A model generated the notes under the pieces. It worked only from the letters and a program-made list of their open reading frames with translations. It was not told the origin of the DNA and did not search any database. Of a stretch of 64,000 nt of DNA, positions 24,507 to 36,981 are shown in pieces; position 1 is the first letter of the stretch, and each line of letters begins with the position of its first letter. This stretch comes from Gelatoporia subvermispora B (lineage: Eukaryota > Basidiomycota > Agaricomycetes > Polyporales > Gelatoporiaceae). A program made the translations under genes and the position numbers. Location: contig KB445813.1 of the NCBI GenBank assembly GCA_000320605.2, forward strand, positions 480,371 through 544,370. Direction: 5' to 3'.

Positions 24507-25875
24507 TTAGGACGAAGGTATATCGGCTGTTTGCGATACGGGGGTTGAAACCTCCTGAGATAAGCGGTTGATCACGTCCTTGATCAGAGGCCGTTGGCTT
24601 CGATCTGCATTCCAGCATTGCTGCATGAGTGCCCAGAGACTGTCGGTGAGCCCTTTGGCGGTCATCTCCAGCTGACGCTTCGGACGCGCTCCGGATAACA
24701 CCCGGTAAATGACCGCAGCATCCATCCGACATTCGGGAAATGGAGGACGACCCGAGAACATCTAACGCAGATCGCTGGTGAGAATCCCCCTAAGTTATGT
24801 CGTAACGTAAGACGCACCTCCCACATGACTACTCCTAACGAGTAAACATCTGTGGCCTTGGTCGGCAGAGCCCTATCCAGTCCAACATCTTCTGGATCAA
24901 ACAATTCCGGCGCCATCCAGCGAACAGAACCGTTCGTGATGGAAGCTTGAGAAGGCATGAGATTGGGGTCGTGCACGATGGCTGAAAGGCCAAAATCTGC
25001 TATGCGTGCGTGATCTTCTTCGTCAACGAGGATATTAGCCTGTTTTGATGCACGTTACACTCGTGAAAGAATCGATGACAATACGTATACTGACGCATTT
25101 GAGGTCTCCATGAAGTAGATCAACCGAATGAAGATACTGTAAGCCGTAGGAGACATCGAGAAGCTAGAGATGTTATGGTACAATTTAGTGCTAACATAAT
25201 ATGTGTACTTACCAAACTGCGTCGATTTGCAGTGGGAGTTTCTAGCAGGTATCTGGTAACATTGTCATTTTCCATCCATTCACTCACAATCCCCAGAGCG
25301 AATTTCGTTGTATTGATCCCTAAAAATGCCACGATATTCTTGTGCGTTAGGCGCTTCCATATGAGGACTTCCTGGCAGAAGTTCTGGCAACATGGATAAA
25401 TGGATGAGAAGATGTATTGTCTTGGACACTGTGGACGGCACAGTCACCTTTCGAACTAATCGCTCGCCATCTTCGTACCGCAATCGCAATGCCTTGATAG
25501 CGACTTTACGCGATCCCATCTTTCCGCGCCACACGTCCGCATAGCCACCTCCAGCAACAGGATATCTGCCCAAAACTTCGAGGGCATCTCGTTCAATCGT
25601 ACAAGAAGTTGGGAGAGTCCCTCCTTTTACGCATAACCGACGAAGCGTTTGCACCCAGTGCAAATTGAGCTCCGGAGGAACACCAGGTAAATCGACCGAC
25701 TGACGCATGTGTGAGTTAAATGGTACACGGATGGAGTTGCAGTGTATGAAGTCATAATAACACTCACTTGATCAAAGAGATCAATCAAAAGTTTCAGACT
25801 TGGAGGATCCGCCTCATCTGCAGTGGTGAGTATGCTTTGCGCTTCGAGTAGTCCATCGTCGAGAACCCGAATCAC
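24507..25875 (-). CDS. TKL-like Ser/Thr/Tyr protein kinase (5' end unresolved)
   Basis: This encodes a protein kinase with an intact catalytic core. The glycine loop is GRYPVAGGGYADVWRG and the catalytic lysine lies in KVAIKALRLRYED (about 25480-25560). The hinge region has LGIVSEWMENDNVTRYLLE (about 25240-25300). The catalytic loop is LLHGDLKCANILVDE, interrupted by an intron after DLKC (about 25030-25125). The activation segment runs from IADFGLSAIVHDPNL to GSVRWMAPELFDPED, and ATDVYSLGVVMWE follows. The C-lobe ends SRPPFPE-like GRPPFPECRMDA and TADIPSS at 24507. An upstream helical exon encodes DDGLLEAQSILTTADEADPP and SLKLLIDLFDQ and stays open to about 25905 without an ATG, so a 5' exon is missing from my model. 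Agaricomycetes carry many such TKL/receptor-like kinases with no ectodomain. HGD in place of HRD is common in this group. Substrates are unknown. Confidence 0.75.
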
Positions 25876-26909
25876 GACATTGATGTTAGACTCATCGCGC
25901 TCGCCACTGCTCCCAGCATTACATAAATATGGCCGTCCCGTTACCTTTAAACATTATAACGTACTTTGTCTCACATGCATGTGCGATTGGATGCCCGTTT
26001 GTACGTTGCTCCGCCACAACTGGGGCGATTGAGGGTGATAGATAGTGAGAGACTTTCGAGCAGTATTCCATGATGCTAAGTGTGCCCTGAGCGTGAAGAC
26101 TATCAATGGGACATCTTCGGGGCTCCGTCTGCGAGAAATAACTGATGCATACTTGTGGAACATCCTTCAATATATCACTGAGCTTCCTTTGAGATACAGA
26201 TGTTCCAAAGTTGGCGAGTGGTGAGTGGGAAGTCGTACCCATTTGCAGATGGAGCGACTGAGACTCCGCTGGTTTAGGCGATTCACAGAGATGGCGGATA
26301 ACAGGGTTGCATGGAAGTGGTGCAAGAGCAAGACGCAGCCTCGATGTGGAGAAGATCGTTCCTCGTGAGAGCTGACATGCCAGTTTAATAGGCAACGCTC
26401 GGTCCGAAGCTGTGAGCAAGCGCAGGCCAAGCTGTGCCAGCTTTCAAGTCAGAGATGCGAGCGTCAACCCAATATACATCTATATGGGCTAGAAAAAAAG
26501 TACCACATACACACACGCATCTCAAGTATCTAGACTGGGCCGAATATATCCTCAGCGCAGCGGAACATTAACTCAAATACCGACCCTACGCATGTCTACG
26601 AGCGTTAAGAACGGCGCCGCGTACTTGGATTTGACAGTCAGGGACATATTGAGGTTTCTGTTTCGAGAATCTGGTATTATGTTGCACGTCATCACAGAAA
26701 AGAGATTTTGGTTCGAGTTAGCAGATGCACAGCGCAACTACTACAACTTCACAGGAGCAAGCCAGGGGGACTGGCGAATGCCGAAGTCCGGCGCCTCTGG
26801 GAGACCAACAACGATCGAATCACGTGCATAAAATTTCACGGATGCGTACAACCGGCGCCTTTTTCATTTCTCCAGATTCAGTTTCTCAACTCACATCTTT
26901 ATCAAAAAA
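25876..26909. other. Kinase 5' exons and divergent promoter with the FKBP gene
   Basis: One minus-strand frame (25919-26419, no ATG) may hold a further 5' kinase exon, since it contains SQRKLSDILKDVPQ just before a GTATGC donor. I could not join it to the kinase in frame. The right part is the promoter of the FKBP gene starting at 26910. Confidence 0.35.
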
Positions 26910-28420
26910 ATGGCCGTCGCTGTCGCGCTCTGGTGAGTATAGCAATGTTTGTCACGATGTATGCTACGGAGAACACTGACGGATGTGTTCACCATGTAGG
27001 AGTCTTACCGTCACATCCGAGGAGCCGGAGGTCTTCGTTCCTCCCGGTGATGTGAGGATCACGAACATCGCTCTCGGCGAGGAGCTTGCGGACGAGAACG
27101 GCCGTACCACTGTAAAGCTCATGTACACCAAGCCTATGTCCGACGACAGTGACGAGGAGGACGAGGAGGATGAAGAGGATGAGGAGAAGGAGGATGAGGA
27201 AGACACCCCTCGGGCTGCGACCACTGTCCTCGCGTCTCTGACCCCCGGCAAGGTGAGCGTGCGCGTTGGCATCATCTGGAATTCAGAACTCAGCCTGCGC
27301 CACAGATTGAGCAGGCGACGCTCGACGTGATCCTTGAGGGTGACCAGGAATACCTGATTGAGGTTATCGGCAAGAAGTGCGCTCCATACTCTTGTTACGT
27401 TTGGCTCTTTTGCTAATATGCTTAACAGCACCGTCTACCTCACGGGTAACTACATCGGTATGCGTCATAGCTGCTTGAATTAAATGGACGTCAGTGCTGA
27501 TTCGCACGCTAAAGACCAGACTCCGATGGACCAGCCGCCGTATGACGACATGTCCGACGACGACGAGGACGACTACGATCTCCGTGAGGTCAGCTCCGAC
27601 GTTGAGATCGACCCTGAGGAGATGGACATCCCGAGTGACGATGAGTCGTAAGCCCCCTTGTGTTATAACAATAACACGGTCAACTGAACATTCGCGGTCA
27701 GTCGCTTCGAGGAGGTGGCCGAGGAGCCCAAGAAGGATGTGGGCAAGAAGCGCCCTCGCGAGTCCGACGCAGTGGAGGACGAGGACGAGGAGAAGCTCTC
27801 CAAGGCGCAACGCAAGAAGCTGAACAAGAAGCTCAAGGCAGAGGGTGGCAAGGCTGTCCCTGCTGAGGCTGAGGTGAAGTCGACGCCAGTGAAGGAGGCG
27901 AAGGCGAACGGCACACCTGCGAAGGAGGCAAAGAAGGATGAGAAGAAGGAGACTCCCAAGGCGGAGCTGCGCGAGCTCCAGGGCGGCGTTAAGGTCAAGG
28001 ACCACAAGGTCGGCACTGGCCCGCAGGCGAAGAAGGGCGACACCGTCGCGATGCGCTACGTCGGCAAGCTCACGAACCAGACCGGCAAGGTGTTCGACAA
28101 GAACACAAAGGGCGCGCCGTTCAAGTTCACGCTTGGCAAGGGCGAGGTCATCAAGGGTGAGATACAATCAATATCTGGCATAGACGGGATGATGATGATC
28201 GAATGCCCTTGACAGGCTGGGATGTTGGCATTGCCGGCATGCAGGTTGGCGGAGAGCGTCTCCTCGTCATCCCCCCTGCGATGGCGTACGGCAAGCATGC
28301 TCAGGGTGGCATCCCTGCAAACTCGACTCTTTGCTTCGGTACGTCAATTTTATTTGGGCCCGCAGTAGCCTAGAGATTCTAATACCCCTCATAGAGGTTA
28401 AGCTGCTCAAGATCAACTGA
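26910..28420 (+). CDS. Nucleolar FKBP-type peptidyl-prolyl isomerase (Fpr3/Fpr4 type)
   Basis: Fpr3/Fpr4 proteins are nucleolar proline isomerases and histone chaperones. I resolve eight exons: 26910-26932, 27000-27252, 27306-27376, 27429-27457, 27515-27647, 27702-28156, 28216-28338 and 28395-28420. The sum is 1113 nt, giving 370 aa in one clean frame. The N-terminal nucleoplasmin-like domain has [20 protein letters not shown] and [17 protein letters not shown]. Acidic tracts ([29 protein letters not shown]) and a Lys-rich linker with [17 protein letters not shown] follow. The C-terminal FKBP domain runs from [19 protein letters not shown] through [40 protein letters not shown] and [18 protein letters not shown] to EVKLLKIN. 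Active-site residues of FKBPs (Y, F/D, V-I, W) are all visible. The domain order matches the family exactly. Confidence 0.95.
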
Positions 28421-29128
28421 GCATCCCAAGCTATCAAAACTGAACACTAACACCACATGTGACATATCCCATCCCTTCTACCCGATCCTTTGGATGAGCT
28501 TGGAAACAAAATTATCTTACCGCGAGATGATGCCTTATGATCGTTGGCTTTCAATTCGTACACTCTGCACTTGTTCAACTCGAAATGCTTTCCAGAATGC
28601 AATGCCCGGTCGATGTATCTTTGATCACTCCCATTGGTCCTTGGTGTGTTTGCCGAAAACCGCAGGTGCCGTAGGTGATCCCACCCTCAGTGGACATCAC
28701 ATGTCAGGGTGATGCTCATAGCTACGAGCAAGCACGGACATGATTCAGATCGTAGAGATTTAAAGAGATTCATCGACGCGCGAACGATATATAACGTTAT
28801 GCAAGTACTTCGGCACTGGGGATGAGCCCGCCGACGTTACCTCACATGGCATTGCAGCTTGAATGCATAATCTGAGTGCTCAATTACCATCTCTAAACCC
28901 GATGACTAGTGTGAGCTGAGACCGCTCGATAGACAATCCTGACTTCAAGCTTATGTTTATACACGATAAAAGATACCGACATGTGCGCCAGCACAATTAC
29001 CAGAAAACTGTCCATTGAGCCTATCGTCAACGAAGGATTTGATAGCGAGCGAAAACAGACACCTGCATGATGAACTACGTGGTCCTCGGGAAAGTATGAC
29101 GCCGATATATAGAATCCGGCACCTCACC
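28421..29128. other. Convergent intergenic spacer
   Basis: This spacer of about 0.7 kb lies between the 3' ends of the FKBP gene (+) and the NmrA-like gene (-). No open frame with a motif and no repeat was seen. Confidence 0.5.
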
Positions 29129-30282
29129 TCAGTCTGTGGTAGAGGGCCTAACCTCGTAGAACTCGTGGGCAAACTCTTCCATCGACATTGGGACGATGTC
29201 TGGATAGAGCTCGCGGACGTCAAGTGCGCCCAGTGATTTTGCATTGTCAAGCGTATTCTCTCCAAGAACGTGAAGACTGTACTGATAGTGATTCCACACC
29301 CACTTCAGCTCAGCCGTCTGGGAGTGGTTGCGTAGAAACTCGGCTTTGCCTTCTCGCGCACGACGCCGGATCTCCTCCGCAGGAACCTGTCAGGATCCAG
29401 AGGGCTTCAGATATCTGAGGGCCCGCTCGTCGTAGCAAATGACGCACATTGATTTTGAGAGAATCGAGCGCTGCGTCTCCAGAAATACGTTCAGCGATCT
29501 CCCAAGCCTCCTTTTGGGTCACTTCGTCTTCCCAGATTATTACGTATTGATCCAGTGTCCGCTCGTCTTTCAGTATCCTCACGAGGTAGTCGCCGATGTG
29601 GTCAAGGTTTGTCACAAGGAGTTTCTTGTCACCCTTCGCGTAGATCTCGCGGTTCCTAGCTGTGGACTGCGCCTGACTGGCTGTGGATGAGGGTAAGAGA
29701 AGCTGCATCCACCAGCCAACGTCGACAAATGTATAGCCAATCCCGAGTTGCTTCACGAAATCTCGGATACATAATTTCTGTGAGCGGCCGGAATGATGAG
29801 GATGCTATAGCTAAGGGCGGTAGTTTGCACGCACCGCATCGTGCAGATCCCTGATCCCTCGCTTTCCGGGCGTGCCAAAGTCGCACGGAATGACCCTCTT
29901 GACCCCGACATTCTTCGCCGCCGTCAGCAGGGGCTTTTGCTCGCGGATGAGCTCAAATAAGACCGTGCTGATAAGGATGTCCACATCAGACAGGAGGTCC
30001 CGTAGTTCGTTGACGCTGAAGGTCTCGATGTCTGCTACGCGCACATCCACCCCCTGGCTGCGCAAGTCGGCCACCGGCGCCTTTGCGAACGACGACGGCC
30101 TGGTGGTGACGGCAACTCTCTGCAAAAATGCCGTAAAATCAAGCTCAACGATCAGGGTGTTAAGGATGTATAATTTCACGCACAAACTCCCCGTCTTTCA
30201 GGAGTGCGTTCACGATTGACCGGCCTGTCTTGCCCGTGGCGCCGCCCACGACGAGGACGAGGGGTTTGTCGGCTTCAACCAT
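29129..30282 (-). CDS. NmrA/isoflavone-reductase-like NAD(P)-binding protein
   Basis: The protein belongs to the atypical short-chain dehydrogenase group that includes NmrA and phenylcoumaran benzylic ether/isoflavone reductases. ATG 30282 opens MVEADKPLVLVVGGATGKTG, whose GGATGKTG loop is the family's NAD(P) motif, then RSIVNALLKDGEF. An intron leads to RVAVTTRPSSFAKAP, with VDVRVADIETFSVNELRDLL and GVKRVIPCDFGTPGKRGIRD (about 29860-29905). Next come FVKQLGIGYTFVDVGWWMQL and LLVTNLDHIGDYLVRILKD. A final intron after SLKIN joins to VPAEEIRRRAREGKAEFL. The frame ends HEFYEVRPSTTD at 29129. The lysine of true isoflavone reductases is not clearly placed, so it may be a redox sensor or an enzyme with another substrate. 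Length is about 310 aa, typical of the family. Confidence 0.85.
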
Positions 30283-31372
30283 GTCGCTGAGGATGGTGAG
30301 GAGGGAAAGTCAGGATTAGATCGAAGGGCAACTATGCCATGACGTGCGAGGCCCCATGATCTCTGCCCAAGAGGGTTCGCCTTCGCAAGCCCCTTGCCAT
30401 AGTTATGGAGACAGCAGATTGAATGCGAAAAGCACGTCATGGGAACATTATACCCATCGCCGCGAGGGAACTGAATGCGATGTACGACGAACGTTCTTCG
30501 AGATGATGGGGGTATATCTGCCAATCGATGCAAACAAGAGATGAACTGGCTGAGTATCGAGTGACGAACCTCTTCTCCGGCGGCCCGCTCGGGTCCTGCC
30601 GCTAGTACTGCTCAAGCGCCTAAGAGGTTCATTCTTATATTTCCAATTTCTGGAGCGACCGCACAAAGTCAAGACAGTCTTTCCTGGAATTCACACAGGT
30701 GTGCTGCGACGCACTCGTTATGAGCCACAAACCCCGTTGAGCCACAATGGAACTTGCATAGGCAACCCACCAACAATTGATTCGCAATATCACGCAAGTG
30801 TTGTAGATTGTCAGAATATAATCTCTTGCGATGCCACAGGTTGCACTTCTGTCAACGAGCATCTACCCAGAACGCCAGAGATAAGACCTTCATTGTATTT
30901 CGAATGTAGTAGACAGCGCCTCAGTACACAGAGTTTTGTGCGCCGAACGAACGCGTACTTCCCGTGCCGCCAATCCCGAACATCTCTGTCCAACATCAGA
31001 GGCCCTTGTGGCAAGTGCTGTGAACCTTGGAAGCGAGCCTTTGCTGAAAGACTGATCCGTGGTCGGTGCATCTCTTCCGCCGTGAGCAACGACAAGACGT
31101 TGCAGCACCGCCTGGCGCTTGAGTCGGGAGCTAGACCATTCAAAGCCAGATTTCGATCATTCGAGCTCGGCACGATGGCGGGACGGACGCATCAGCTCCT
31201 ATGTCGCGTCCTGCCGCAGTTCAGTGGATGTGTCGAGAGGTATGACCGAAGGCGATCCTAGAGACGCTACATAAGAATGCCGTGCAGCGGTACTACTGCC
31301 ACAAATCCCCTCAGCCACTTCGTGCGCTTTGACTCCAGTGATCCATATAATCTTCGAAGACAGTCTCAAAAG
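30283..31372. other. Divergent promoter region
   Basis: This stretch separates the NmrA-like gene from the SDR gene. A 186-codon plus-strand frame (30701-31261) overlaps a 120-codon minus frame; neither begins with a clear ATG or shows a motif, and they are not called. Confidence 0.4.
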
Positions 31373-32623
31373 ATGTCGAGCACATGCACTAACATGTTTC
31401 CCCCTAAAGCAAAATGGGGTGTCGACCAGATTCCGGATCTCACTGGTCAGGTCATGCTCGTTACTGGTGGTAATGCTGGTATTGGAAAAGAGACGATCAA
31501 AGTATGTTATCGAGTTGCTCTTTTGACGATCTTGCTTATATTACGCACCATTTCATGTCAGGCTCTCCTTGCCCGTAACGCCAAAGTATACCTCGCTGCG
31601 CGCAGTGCTGAGAAGGCGCAAGCCGCTATTGAGGAGCTGAAGGAAGTAACGGGGAAAGAGGCTATATTTCTCAAGCTAGACCTAGCGGATCTGAGGTCGG
31701 TTAAAGCTGCCACAGAAGAATTCAAGAGGTAAGGTCTCGCTCCATGAAGCTCGCGCAAAACTCATTCGAAATCATATACAAACAGCAAAGAGTCGCAGTT
31801 GCATGTTCTGTTCAATAGCGGAGGAGTGATGTTCCCGCCTATCGAGCAAGTCACGGCGGACGGATACGATTTGCAGTTCGGTACCAACGTGCTCGGTCCG
31901 TTAGAAGTAATTATAACGCATATGAAGGTCTGGACTCACCTCCTTTCCGTAGGGCACTTCTACTTCACCCAACTTCTCCTTCCCGTCCTCCTTGCGACGG
32001 CTGAGAATTCACCCAAAGAGATCGCACGAGTCATCAACACGTCTTCGATGGGTCATTCTTTCGTTTCGGGGATTGAATGGGACACCCTGAAAGACGGCAC
32101 GAAACGTCGCAAAATGGGTACGCAGAAGCTATACTTCCAGAGCAAATTTGTACGTTCCCGCCCTCTATATCGCCCGCGGCATCCCTCACTATGCGTGCAG
32201 GCTAACGTGGTGTTCTCGAATGAACTGCACCGGCGGTACGGAGACCAGGGCATAGTGACCGTGGCCCTTCACCCTGGAAACCTAAACACCGACCTTCAGC
32301 GTCATGGCTCAGCCATTGTGAAGGCGCTTGGGGTACGCATCGAGCTGCCGACGGGAAACAATCTCATTCATTCGTTTCCAGGCTCCGTTGTTGTATCCTG
32401 CCCCCATGGGTGCCCTCACGCAACTCTGGGCTGGCACGACGCCTGAGGGCGCCGAAGTCAGCGGCAAGGTCCGTTGTTTTACCGTATTTTGACGCGTGGC
32501 TCAATCCCTTGCCAGTATCTGATACCGTGGGCACGCGTTGGCGCGGCTCGTAAAGAAACTGATGACCCCTTGACTGGGCAGAAACTCTGGGTTTGGCTGG
32601 AGGAGCAGACCGCAGGGTTGTAG
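31373..32623 (+). CDS. Short-chain dehydrogenase/reductase (retinol-dehydrogenase/WWOX-like SDR)
   Basis: A classical SDR of the large agaricomycete family. ATG 31373 opens [20 protein letters not shown], followed by [20 protein letters not shown] with the TGxxxGxG cofactor loop. An intron (31502-31560) leads to [20 protein letters not shown], then [19 protein letters not shown]. The second hallmark appears as [14 protein letters not shown], with SGG where most SDRs have NAG or [16 protein letters not shown] supplies the catalytic Ser region and [17 protein letters not shown] the YxxSK-type catalytic Tyr/Lys, with an intron after [23 protein letters not shown] matches the substrate-loop PG motif. 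A last intron (from about 32470) joins the SGK exon to [18 protein letters not shown] and a stop at 32623. The substrate is unknown. About seven exons. Confidence 0.88.
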
Positions 32624-32811
32624 ACGTGTACGTGTCGCATGTTCGGTTCATCTGGGTTCTAGTTGGCCCGAGTGCTACCAGATGTCAATGGTCTGACGCC
32701 GTCAGATGCGTCGGAGCAGCGTGCCCGATCCCTGTATATAGTAACGCGATACCAAGGCCGTACGAACCACAAAAAATCGTGTCCAGTTCTATGTTTATGT
32801 GCCCACTGCGA
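32624..32811. other. Convergent intergenic spacer
   Basis: A short spacer between the 3' ends of the SDR gene (+) and the amine-oxidase-like gene (-). Nothing else is visible. Confidence 0.5.
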
Positions 32812-34907
32812 TTAAGCAAGTACGCCCTTCCGGTCTTCTTTCCGCTGCACCGAACCGAGTGAGTCTAGAACGTCGCACGCTCGAAGATGGCCGTGTACAT
32901 ACCATGCGAACACCATGACTAGCGGCCAAGTAGAGCCTGAAAAGCCGTTCACAGTCCTCATCGCCATGGAACGGATACTCGGCGCCGAGACGATAGGCAG
33001 CAGCAAAGCCTGAAGTAACGGCCAGCTCGTGCATGTTGAGTACTGTACGTGAGCACACTTTAAATAGGTTTCATTAATGAGTGGAGAACAGAATACGTAC
33101 GAGACCATGCTCCGGCGTAGCTGCAGCGACAAGCGTACGTTCAGAAGTGCAGTCACCGCGGAGAATATCGAGACTCACTGAGTGCGGTGCTTTCCATTGA
33201 TCCACATCATCCACGGCACGACGCGCGCGTAGTGCTGCCAGCGATGGCTTTGCTGCTTCCACCATTTCTCACATATCTTCTTGCTTGGATCGATGTCCTT
33301 CCACGTCCACAAATTTTGTGAATTATCGCGGTCGAGGAAGATCGTCTGGAAGACATGCCGATCCAGAGGCGGCTCCGGGCGCCCCTGCGCATCCTTACCT
33401 GTACGCGCAGGTTCGCCTACGCGTCCCTTCTCGGCGTCTTGAGCTACGCGCGTGATATCAGGGACAGGACGGCACTCGTTCCGGTGGCCGCTGGTGTCGG
33501 TGGGCTTGATAGGACCCGCCGGTTTCTCACCGCGGAACTGTGCTTGGTAGTGAGTCAGATCGAAGCTCATCTCAATTTTAGACTTGTCCTGCTGGTATTG
33601 CATCGTGTAATAAAGGGGCCGGAAGTTGTTGGACGCGAACTCAAATGCGCGCTCCGTGTCCTCTCGCTCGCTTGATGGCATCGAATCCGATAGAGGCGCG
33701 TTATGGCACGGGTCGTAGGCAGTTTCGTAATACTGCGCCTTCGATCAGTATTCGAATACTAGACAAAGCGATTGCTGCTCGCCTTTTGCATGTACTGGAG
33801 GTCGTTATGTGTAATCGTTACATCATACAGATATTTGACGCTTCCGAGTATCTTCCTTTCCATCCACGACGCGTCCTTGCCGAGTAGCTTCAAGGCAGAA
33901 TCAGCATCGACAGCCAAGATGAGTTCGTCGAAGTTGTCCAATTGCGGGCCAGTCTCCAGGTCGCCATCACAAACTTTGTACTTGATGTGGACAGGGCGGC
34001 CCTGCTTCGAGGAGCGCGAGACGACATCAAGGACCTCGTGGCTGAGCTTGAAGGTCACATTGCCACGAGAACTGATCTCCGATTGCCAGGCCTGATATAC
34101 ATCGTGTAGCTGTGGACCAATGAGATGCAGATAACCACTTTCTAGAACGTGACAGACCTTCGGAAACGCAAGCATGGTGGGAATACTCGCGAGCAAACTT
34201 TTCTCATCGTACTCAAACAGCTTCATACTAGGATCTTTGAATACTCGTTCCTAGAGAGCTGAGTCAGTGGATGGGCAACTGCGTCTTGAAGATCCAATCT
34301 TACCAGGATTGCACACGAGACATATGGCGTCTGATTCCCTGTACCAAAGAAGAGTGCGACCAGAGGGTATACCATCTTCTCACCGAAGTCGTCGGAGAAG
34401 CGGAAGAGCTTGAGCATCGCGTGAACAGGCATCAATGCGAACACGGGCTCGAATGTCTTGATCGTAGTCAGCGCACGTCCAAACTTAGCGATGTCGCCTT
34501 TGAACTGGGCGACAAGCGACGTGGGATAGACATTCGTCCAGAAGTCGTCTCCCTTGCCAAAGCTGATTCTATTAGGAACAGATACTTGTTCGTTCAACCA
34601 AATCTGCGGCGTGTGATACTGGAACTCACTGCATGCCGACTTCTGTCGCCTCGAATCCCAGCATTCTGAACATGCACAGGGTGTTCGCGAATACCGGGCT
34701 GCAGCCTTGCACTCCGTCGTTGATGTACGCGGCACCGTACTTGTCCGCATCGATGTCAATGGAAGTGGCCATGCCTCCAGTTAGCGGCGCTTTGTCGAAG
34801 ACCGTGACTTGGTACCGATCCGGATGACGGCTGAGAGCGTAGGCAGCGGACATGCCAGAGGCACCCGCGCCCACGATGCACACGCGTACTGGTTTCACGG
34901 ATGCCAT
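32812..34907 (-). CDS. FAD/NAD(P)-binding amine-oxidase-like flavoprotein
   Basis: A putative FAD-dependent oxidoreductase of the flavin amine oxidase fold. ATG 34907 opens MASVKPVRVCIVGAGASGMS, with the GxGxSG dinucleotide motif, then AAYALSRHPDRYQVTVFDKA ending in the acidic residue that binds the ribose. LTGGMATSIDIDADKYGAAY and NDGVQGCSPVFANTLCMFRM follow. Later exons contain FGKGDDFWTNVYPTS, ILAVDADSALKLLGK (an FAD-binding strand) and HALMPV-like residues at FALMPVHAMLKLFRF. The C-terminal part reads TWKDIDPSKKICEKWWKQQS and AGAWSVLNMHELAVTSGFAA, where the GAW...H segment is expected near the flavin ring. The last intron gives RKEDRKGVLA as the C-terminus, with a stop at 32812. The protein is about 600 aa. 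The substrate cannot be assigned; related fungal proteins are mostly uncharacterised. Confidence 0.8.
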
Positions 34908-36691
34908 CCGAGCGAGGACGGTGTAGAGGGTGGTGCGACGCAGAGTGTGTCCGTGTCAAGGTGACATACCAGAAGCTAGGGCTGACATTTGGACGGTGAC
35001 CGGTCAGCAACTATCCTCATTTCGCCCAACAGATCATTACGAGACGGTAGCTAGAGCTGAAGAATGTGCACATCACGTGTCAGACCGTCACCCTCGATCG
35101 CGTGCGGTGGGGCCAGGTGGAACTTAACGAAGGGCCGCTCAGACTCCGGTGTCCCCAGTCCACTCCTGAGTCCTCTGTGATATACGGCAGGGGATCGGGA
35201 TCGTATGGTTCATTCCAGAGGCCTTCCGTAGCGCAGAGGTACAGTCATCTCGGTTCATAGCGGGCACGCTGGGCATGCCAAACCCGTCAGCCCTGCTGCG
35301 TGCGAGCATGCTGACATCCCCTGTGACTTGCCATCCTCCCGGGCGACGGTGTGCGGTGGAAGAGCGAAGCAGTCAGGGCGGGTGCTTCGTAGAGTGAAGC
35401 GAGCGAACCTGCGGCACTCAGTGAGGAGAATGCATGCCACGGAGGCGAATAAGACGGAAGACATATCGATCTACCCTTGATCAAAGCACAACTACATATT
35501 AGGAATCGTGCTGCAGAGGTTCAGGTAGCACGGACCGCGCCTACGGTCTGAGATTACGATTGACAGAAATGGGAGCGGAACAGTGAACACTATTCCAGGA
35601 TCGTCGACGAGCCTTGACGTGGAATAGGTCACCGGGGCAGGCTGGCGCGCATGCAAGGCAATCGTGTTGTTGTATCGCGGGACTGCCCGAGGGGAATTCC
35701 ATGGCGCTTTCATGCCGGCACAAGTCGCCATCCGTCCATAAGACGTGTGCGAGTGACACTCCATCTACCGAGGTTTCCTTCTAGGAATGCTCTATGCCGC
35801 ATTGCAGTTGAATGACCGTGTAGACTGACGAGGACATGAGAACACCCCCCGTGGTAGCAGCAGGCTGCTGCGATAGCACTGGATATGAGAGAGTGACGGA
35901 CGGACCTATCGATTTGGAGTCAGTTTTTCCCGGCATGCCCACCACGAAGCGTCTCCTCCAGCGCACATCGGTGTAGAGTCGCCTGTCGTAGAACCAGATG
36001 ATCCTCATGTGGCACGGCACTAGAGAGGGTAGGCGAACGAGAACAGCATGTGTATGATCGACGAGTATTGAATTGCACGCGAACAGGGGAAGATCGATTG
36101 TAGTACGGTCGTAGGTGTTGTACGGCGAATGAGGAGGCAGCACGTCTGTAGACGTGGCCGTGGCCGTGGAACATGTTACGTTCCGAGACGCGCCGCCGGA
36201 TTAGAGCCCAGTGTTTGTCGCCGCGCGGCGGTCTTCGCGCGGCGGTACTACAAGCTCAGGATTCTATGAGCTGCATTGCAGATCGAACCAGGCCCGATTT
36301 CGAACAGCAGAGTCTCTGCTACAAATGAAGAACACTCCCTGTCAATCGAGTAAGAATTTGTGAAAGAACGGAAGAGCTGTGCCAAAGACAACCGGGGGAA
36401 GCGACCAAAGGACAATATGCGCGGAGTATTGATCTGTTCCGCTCACAAGTTACAACTCAGCAAAGCGAGGAGTGGTCAGTTCCTTGACCTACCGCTGCGC
36501 GCTGCTCCAAGTCATCTAAGCAAGCGTTGATCTCTTTGAGAGGGTATGACTTGAAGGTCTTCTAATGGCGGCGAAAGCGTGCCGTCCGCACGCGGCGGTA
36601 TTCGACGAAGCTTCTGGGAATGGGGCCCCTTTGTCCGTCCGTGAAAAAATTACGCACCAGACAGGCCAGCCGCACGGTTGCAATTTGAACC

Positions 36692-36737
36692 AGCAGCCTC
36701 CGTGTCCAAAGCGTTGTATAAAACCTCGGAGGCTGCT
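36692..36737. repeat. 11-bp inverted repeat flanking a TATA-like loop
   Basis: AGCAGCCTCCG at 36692-36702 is matched by its reverse complement CGGAGGCTGCT at 36727-36737. The 24-nt loop contains GTATAAAACC. The element could form a stable hairpin in RNA. Its origin is unknown. Confidence 0.8.
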
Positions 36738-36981
36738 TTACTGCTTCAGCACCCTGTACCTCCAATGGTATCCCCACTCGCTACGACGACCTTCCTCCAC
36801 ATCATGCTATCAGTCGACGTGCGCGGCGCGCAACGCTTACGAAGTCTCGTAGGCATCCCGCTGCACGCTGGTATGTGTCCGTGCCTGTAGCGGCCGCGCT
36901 CCGTGTCCGGGCCCTCTCGGGAGTGTAACAGCCACGACGAGCTGTCTCGGGGGCAGCCTGTCATTATGTCAGATTGTCTCG

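Noticed and set aside
27364..28167. 267-codon minus-strand frame rich in Leu
   Set aside because: It lies exactly antisense to the Lys/Glu-rich exons of the FKBP gene, whose eight exons sum to a clean 370-aa frame.
30701..31261. 186-codon plus-strand frame
   Set aside because: The frame starts at a non-ATG codon, overlaps open minus-strand frames and shows no domain.
36571..36660. Possible rRNA fragment in a GC-rich stretch with runs of G and C
   Set aside because: It did not match any conserved rRNA segment I can recall, and no further rRNA-like sequence surrounds it.
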